This document shows, one piece after another, positions 48,262 to 51,853 of a DNA stretch of 51,853 nucleotides (the first letter of the stretch is position 1; every line of letters starts with the position of its first letter). The notes beneath the pieces were generated by a model, which saw nothing but the letters and a program-made list of their open reading frames with translations, searched no databases and was not told the origin of the DNA. A program made the position numbers and the translations under genes. The stretch is from DAOUBA01 sp034432855 (GTDB taxonomy: Bacteria; Chloroflexota; Anaerolineae; B4-G1), in the NCBI GenBank assembly GCA_034432855.1, contig DAOUBA010000229.1, positions 1 to 51,853 of the forward strand, read 5' to 3'.

Positions 48262-48975
48262 ATGGAAGATATCTGGCGCGGCCTGATTCAGGCCATCCAA
48301 TTGATCCTGTCCGGCGACCCGGCGCTGCTCGAAATCGTTGCGCTTTCGCTCAGGGTTTCGGGCACGGCGCTCCTGTTCAGCACCCTCGTCGGCGTGCCAT
48401 TGGGCGCGATCCTGGGGTTGCGGCGCTTTATCGGGCGGCGGCTGGTCGTGACGTTGCTCTACACCGGCATGGGCTTTCCACCGGTCGTCGTCGGGCTGTT
48501 CGTCTACCTGGTGCTCTCGCGCAGCGGGCCGTTGGGGCAATTGAACTCGCCGCTGATCCCTGCACTGTTCACCCCAGGAGCGATGGTCGTGGCGCAATGC
48601 ATCATCTCCTTCCCGCTCGTCGCCGGGTTCACAATGGCTGCGGTGATGGGCGTGGATCCGCAGTTGCGCCAGCAGGTGCAGGCGCTGGGTGCCACTGCCT
48701 GGCAGAGCGTTTGGGCGGTGCTGACCGAGGCGCGGGGTGGGGTGGTCGTCTCGATCATCGCCGGATTCGGCAGCATCATCTCCGAGGTCGGTGCCGTGAT
48801 GCTGGTCGGCGGCAACATCGAGGGCCGCACGCGTGTGCTGACCACGGCCATCGTGCTCGAAACGCGCAAGGGAAACTTTGATCTGGCTATCGCCATCGGC
48901 ATTGTTTTACTGGCGCTATCGTTCATCACCAACCTGGCGTTTCTCTATTTGCAGGGAAGGACGTTCGAGGAATGA
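48262..48975 (+). CDS. tupB: Tungstate ABC transporter permease
   Basis: A 237-aa permease with five to six helices. GMGFPPVVVGLFVYLVLSRS, QALGATAWQSVWAVLTEARG (the ATPase-contact EAA loop) and GFGSIISEVGAVMLVGGNI match TupB. ATG 48262 is chosen because the longer frame would cover the riboswitch terminator. Overlaps tupC by 4 bp (ATGA). Confidence 0.9.
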   Translation: MEDIWRGLIQAIQLILSGDPALLEIVALSLRVSGTALLFSTLVGVPLGAILGLRRFIGRRLVVTLLYTGMGFPPVVVGLFVYLVLSRSGPLGQLNSPLIPALFTPGAMVVAQCIISFPLVAGFTMAAVMGVDPQLRQQVQALGATAWQSVWAVLTEARGGVVVSIIAGFGSIISEVGAVMLVGGNIEGRTRVLTTAIVLETRKGNFDLAIAIGIVLLALSFITNLAFLYLQGRTFEE

Positions 48976-49727
48976 TGCCGGTCGAGTTCGCAGATCCGCA
49001 GGAATCGGTCTATCACCTGCATGGTGTGACCAAGACGTATAACGGTCGCTGTGTTTTGGACGTGGAAGCGCTGGAGATTCGCCAGGGCGAGATTTTCGCG
49101 GTGGTGGGCCCCAGTGGAGCGGGCAAAAGCACCCTGCTCCGGCTGCTCAACTTTCTGGAAGCGCCGACAGATGGTGTAATTCATTTCCTGGGCAGAACGT
49201 TCAGCGCCGAGAAACCGATGCCGCTCGATCTGCGCCGTCGCGTGACGACCGTGTTTCAGCGTCCCATCCTGCTCAACCGCAGCGTGTGGGATAACGTGGC
49301 CTATGGATTGCGGCTGCGCGGCGAGCGTCACGTGAGAGAGCGAGTGCAGGCAACGCTGGAGCATGTTGGACTGAATGGGCTGGCGTCGCAGCGGGCGCGC
49401 ACGCTTTCGGGCGGCGAGGCACAGCGTGTGGCGCTGGCGCGCGCGATGGTGTTGCAGCCCGACGTGCTGCTGTTGGATGAGCCGACCGCCAACCTCGACC
49501 CGTACAACGTCAGGCTCATCGAGGAGAGCATCCAGACGTTCAACCGCGAGCGCGGGACAACACTGGTATTGGTGACGCACAACGTCTTTCAGGCCCGGCG
49601 GCTGGCGCACCGTGTCGCTTTGCTTCTGGAAGGCCGCATCGTCGAGGTAGCCGATGTGGAAACCTTCTTCGAGTCGCCCACCGATTCACGCACCGCGGCG
49701 TTCGTCCGGGGAGAGATGGTGTATTGA
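48972..49727 (+). CDS. tupC: Tungstate ABC transporter ATP-binding protein
   Basis: A 251-aa ATPase: Walker A VVGPSGAGKSTLLR, Q-loop FQRPILL, signature LSGGEAQRVALARAM, Walker B LLLDEPTANLD and switch His in VTHNVFQ. It energises TupB. Coupled to tupB by an ATGA overlap; its stop overlaps the TTG start of tupA. Confidence 0.92.
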   Translation: MMPVEFADPQESVYHLHGVTKTYNGRCVLDVEALEIRQGEIFAVVGPSGAGKSTLLRLLNFLEAPTDGVIHFLGRTFSAEKPMPLDLRRRVTTVFQRPILLNRSVWDNVAYGLRLRGERHVRERVQATLEHVGLNGLASQRARTLSGGEAQRVALARAMVLQPDVLLLDEPTANLDPYNVRLIEESIQTFNRERGTTLVLVTHNVFQARRLAHRVALLLEGRIVEVADVETFFESPTDSRTAAFVRGEMVY

Positions 49728-50569
49728 TACGCAATACGCAATACGCAATATGGTGCGCCGCCTCTGTTCTTTTGGCGCTGGTGATCGGCTGTACGCCTCA
49801 GCCGCAGACGCTCATCCTGGCAACCACGACCAGTACCCAGGATTCCGGTCTGCTCGATTATATCCTCCGCGATTTCGAGGCGCAGTACGGCGTAGATGTG
49901 CAGGTGATCGCCGTCGGCACCGGCCAGGCCATCGAGTTGGGTGAGAATGGCGACGCCGACGTACTGCTGGTCCACGCGCCCGCCGAGGAGGAGCGGTTTA
50001 TGGCAGCGGGCCACGGCGTGCGCCGCGAAAACGTGATGGTCAACGATTTCGTCATCGTGGGGCCTGCGGACGACCCGGCCGGTATCTGGGGAATGGCCTC
50101 GGCTGCCGGGGCATTCGCCCAACTTGTAGCGACCCAATCCACCTTCATTTCGCGCGGCGACGACTCGGGCACGCACGTCAAAGAGCAGGCAATCTGGGCT
50201 GCAGCCGGGCTCGAGCCCTCCGGCGATTGGTACGTCTCCGCCGGGCAGGGCATGGGCGAGGTGCTGACGATGGCGAACGAACAGCAGGCCTACACGCTTA
50301 GCGACCGTGCTACCTATCTGGCACACACGCCGGAAGGAATCGAACTGGTGATCCTGGTCGAGGGCGATTCAATCCTGCTCAACCCTTACAGCGTCATCGC
50401 CGTCAATCCCGATAAAGGGCCGCAGATTCACGCCGGATTGGCGAACAAATTCATTGACTGGGTAATCTCGCTACCCACGCAGGAAAAGATCGCCCGATTT
50501 GGAGTGGAGCAGTTCGGCCGGTCGCTTTTCACGCCCGATTCGCCGGCCTGGTGGGCGGTACATCGTTAA
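49724..50569 (+). CDS. tupA: Tungstate-binding lipoprotein
   Basis: A 281-aa solute-binding protein. The lipobox LVIGC places the lipidated Cys at residue 23. TTTSTQDSGLLDYIL is the TupA oxyanion-binding signature, and SRGDDSGTHVKEQ and GQGMGEVL are also conserved. Start is a TTG; the first nine codons are ACGCAAT heptamers, so the N-region of the signal peptide (IRNTQYAI) is repeat-derived. The TAA overlaps the stop of the convergent radical SAM gene. Third gene of the riboswitch-controlled operon. Confidence 0.92.
   Translation: MIRNTQYAIWCAASVLLALVIGCTPQPQTLILATTTSTQDSGLLDYILRDFEAQYGVDVQVIAVGTGQAIELGENGDADVLLVHAPAEEERFMAAGHGVRRENVMVNDFVIVGPADDPAGIWGMASAAGAFAQLVATQSTFISRGDDSGTHVKEQAIWAAAGLEPSGDWYVSAGQGMGEVLTMANEQQAYTLSDRATYLAHTPEGIELVILVEGDSILLNPYSVIAVNPDKGPQIHAGLANKFIDWVISLPTQEKIARFGVEQFGRSLFTPDSPAWWAVHR
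49727..49750. repeat. ACGCAAT heptamer repeat in the tupA signal peptide
   Basis: Three and a half units of ATACGCA at the 5' end of the coding region. Confidence 0.85.
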
Positions 50570-51684
50570 TCCTCCCCAAGCAACCACCCGTATCCCTGAA
50601 CATCGAGATTTGTAAGCCCCAGGTCTTTTGCCTTTTGGACGACCTTTTGATACTCTTCGCGGGTTATTCTCCTGGAGATTTCCGGATAATCGAACGCTCG
50701 ATGAGCCGGGGTGTACTGCGCCATGATATTGACATACGTATCTTTGGGCAGATTCCCGGCTATCCACTCCATGACCTGTTCCGAACCGCCTACATCGTTG
50801 GGCATGACCAGATGCCGGATCATCAGCCCTCTTTGCATAATGCCCGCCGCCGTAGGTTTTGCCACGCCAACCTGACGGTTCATCTCGAGGATTGCCGCCC
50901 GTGTGATCTCGGGATAATTCTTTGCTCCAGCAGAAAACTTGGCCGACATTTCGCCATCCCAGTATTTGAAATCGGGCAGGTAAATATCAACGATCCCGTC
51001 GAGGAGCGTGAGCACTTCGGCGAGTTCCCAGCCGCTGGTGTTGTAAACGATCGGAAGTCGCAGGCCGCGCGCGGCTGCCAGGTCCATCGCCTTGAGGATG
51101 TGGGGGGAATAGTGTGTTGGGGTGACGACATTGATGTTATGACAGCCGTCTTCCTGTAGCCGCAGCATCATTTCGGCCAATTCATCAATGTTTGTTTCAT
51201 AGCCTCTGCCGAGGTGGCTGATGGTCCAGTTCTGGCAAAAGACGCACCGCAGATTGCAATGAGTGAAAAAGATCGTCCCTGAACCACCCCTTCCAACCAG
51301 CGGTCTTTCTTCGCCAAAGTGTGCATGGTACGACGAAACGACGAGCGTGGCGCCGGGGGCTCGACAGAATCCGATCATGCCATCGAGACGACTTGCCCCG
51401 CATTTCCTCGGACAGAGTTGGCAACTCTCCATCATAGCCCAGAGTTCTTCCGCCCGCTTTTCCAGTTCGCCCGTCCGGTAAAGTTCCAGATACGCCGGTT
51501 CGAAATCGGCGGCGGACTTGACCGGTGTTGTTGGGATCGGTGTTGGGACTTGGGTCTCTGTCTCGGGACTTGGTTCTGTCTTGGCGCAACCGGGGAAAAT
51601 GGATGACATCCCAATCAGAAAACAGAACCTGGCCGCGTTTTTCAGGAATTCTCTTCGCGAAAGTTTTTCAAGAAAACCGTCCAT
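50566..51684 (-). CDS. Radical SAM protein with Tat/lipoprotein signal
   Basis: A 372-aa PflX/PflA-like radical SAM protein. Residues 9-15 are the twin-arginine motif SRREFLK, followed by a hydrophobic stretch and lipobox IFPGC, then a Pro/Thr-rich linker. The catalytic part begins CQLCPRKCGASR..GFC, with the SAM cluster CNLRCVFCQNW and downstream VNIMAQYTPAH. Radical SAM enzymes normally work in the cytoplasm, so a secreted form is unusual; the signal appears intact. AAAGGAG precedes the ATG. Confidence 0.85.
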   Translation of the reverse strand: MDGFLEKLSRREFLKNAARFCFLIGMSSIFPGCAKTEPSPETETQVPTPIPTTPVKSAADFEPAYLELYRTGELEKRAEELWAMMESCQLCPRKCGASRLDGMIGFCRAPGATLVVSSYHAHFGEERPLVGRGGSGTIFFTHCNLRCVFCQNWTISHLGRGYETNIDELAEMMLRLQEDGCHNINVVTPTHYSPHILKAMDLAAARGLRLPIVYNTSGWELAEVLTLLDGIVDIYLPDFKYWDGEMSAKFSAGAKNYPEITRAAILEMNRQVGVAKPTAAGIMQRGLMIRHLVMPNDVGGSEQVMEWIAGNLPKDTYVNIMAQYTPAHRAFDYPEISRRITREEYQKVVQKAKDLGLTNLDVQGYGWLLGED

Positions 51685-51836
51685 TTTGCTTACTCCTTTC
51701 GGGTACCGATTGGGGCTGTATGGTTATGATACCCAAGTTTGACAGAACTGGTGTTCTAATTCTAACAGACAACTTGACAACCTGACGGAAGCGCGGTATT
51801 CAAGACATCAATCTCCAACCACGACGAGGTGAGACG

Positions 51837-51853
51837 ATGTCCCGGATGCTGCT
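51837..51853 (+). CDS. Start of an unidentified gene, cut by the window end
   Basis: GAGGTGAG at 51825-51832 followed by ATG 51837; only about five codons (MSRML) are visible, so no function can be given. Confidence 0.4.

Overview
The window is a 51.9 kb piece of a GC-rich bacterial chromosome. Gene content points to the Chloroflexota (Anaerolineae-like), by inference rather than any rRNA. It has mevalonate kinase next to isopentenyl phosphate kinase (alternative mevalonate route), DUF4388 and MglA-type GTPase genes, a large multi-GAF histidine kinase, tungstate uptake, many small toxin-antitoxin pairs, and many short repeats placed in and between genes. No rRNA, tRNA or CRISPR array was seen.

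Layout. 1-6.3 kb: a fused molybdenum hydroxylase (xanthine dehydrogenase type), an antitoxin/VapC pair, a QueG-like Fe-S protein and a minus-strand pair (winged-helix ferredoxin protein and a membrane protein). 6.4-20.3 kb: a long plus-strand block with DUF4388 protein, MglA-like GTPase, a structured RNA leader, alpha/beta hydrolase, V4R protein, left-handed beta-helix protein, a relative of cyanobacterial acyl-ACP reductase, response regulator with GGDEF-like domain, 1253-aa histidine kinase, response regulator, a hydrolase homologue lacking its serine, and two ABC-2 permeases with no ATPase. 20.3-28.9 kb (minus): purN, a broken REP-associated transposase, purD, two purF-like genes, isopentenyl phosphate kinase, mevalonate kinase and a UbiA-type prenyltransferase. 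29-33.6 kb (plus): tlyA, lepA, a zinc-ribbon protein and an MFS transporter. 33.6-41.6 kb (minus): a UMP biosynthesis operon pyrB, four-helix-bundle gene, pyrF, pyrE, pyrD, TumA/TumE toxin-antitoxin, pyrK, 5-formyl-THF cyclo-ligase, HicB-like gene, pyrC. It starts from a near-perfect promoter and an attenuator-like hairpin. 41.8-51.8 kb: a zinc alcohol dehydrogenase, AbrB/VapC, OsmC, a peroxiredoxin-like gene with an in-frame TGA at the redox cysteine (probable selenoprotein), a GH3 glycosidase, a sulfite-oxidase-fold protein, a flavoprotein, a Moco/tungsten-cofactor riboswitch candidate controlling tupBCA, and a radical SAM protein with a Tat/lipoprotein signal.

Three points stand out. First, the probable selenocysteine peroxiredoxin. 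Second, the riboswitch candidate and the pyr attenuator, each with a terminator-type expression platform. Third, a pervasive set of 7-8 base tandem repeats and small palindromes that sit at gene ends and inside reading frames. These repeats supply start-proximal or internal residues, C-termini and stop codons of more than a dozen core genes. Six of the arrays (GGTTAGTT type) lie in or at genes of the pyr operon in both orientations, so their transcripts could pair over long distances.
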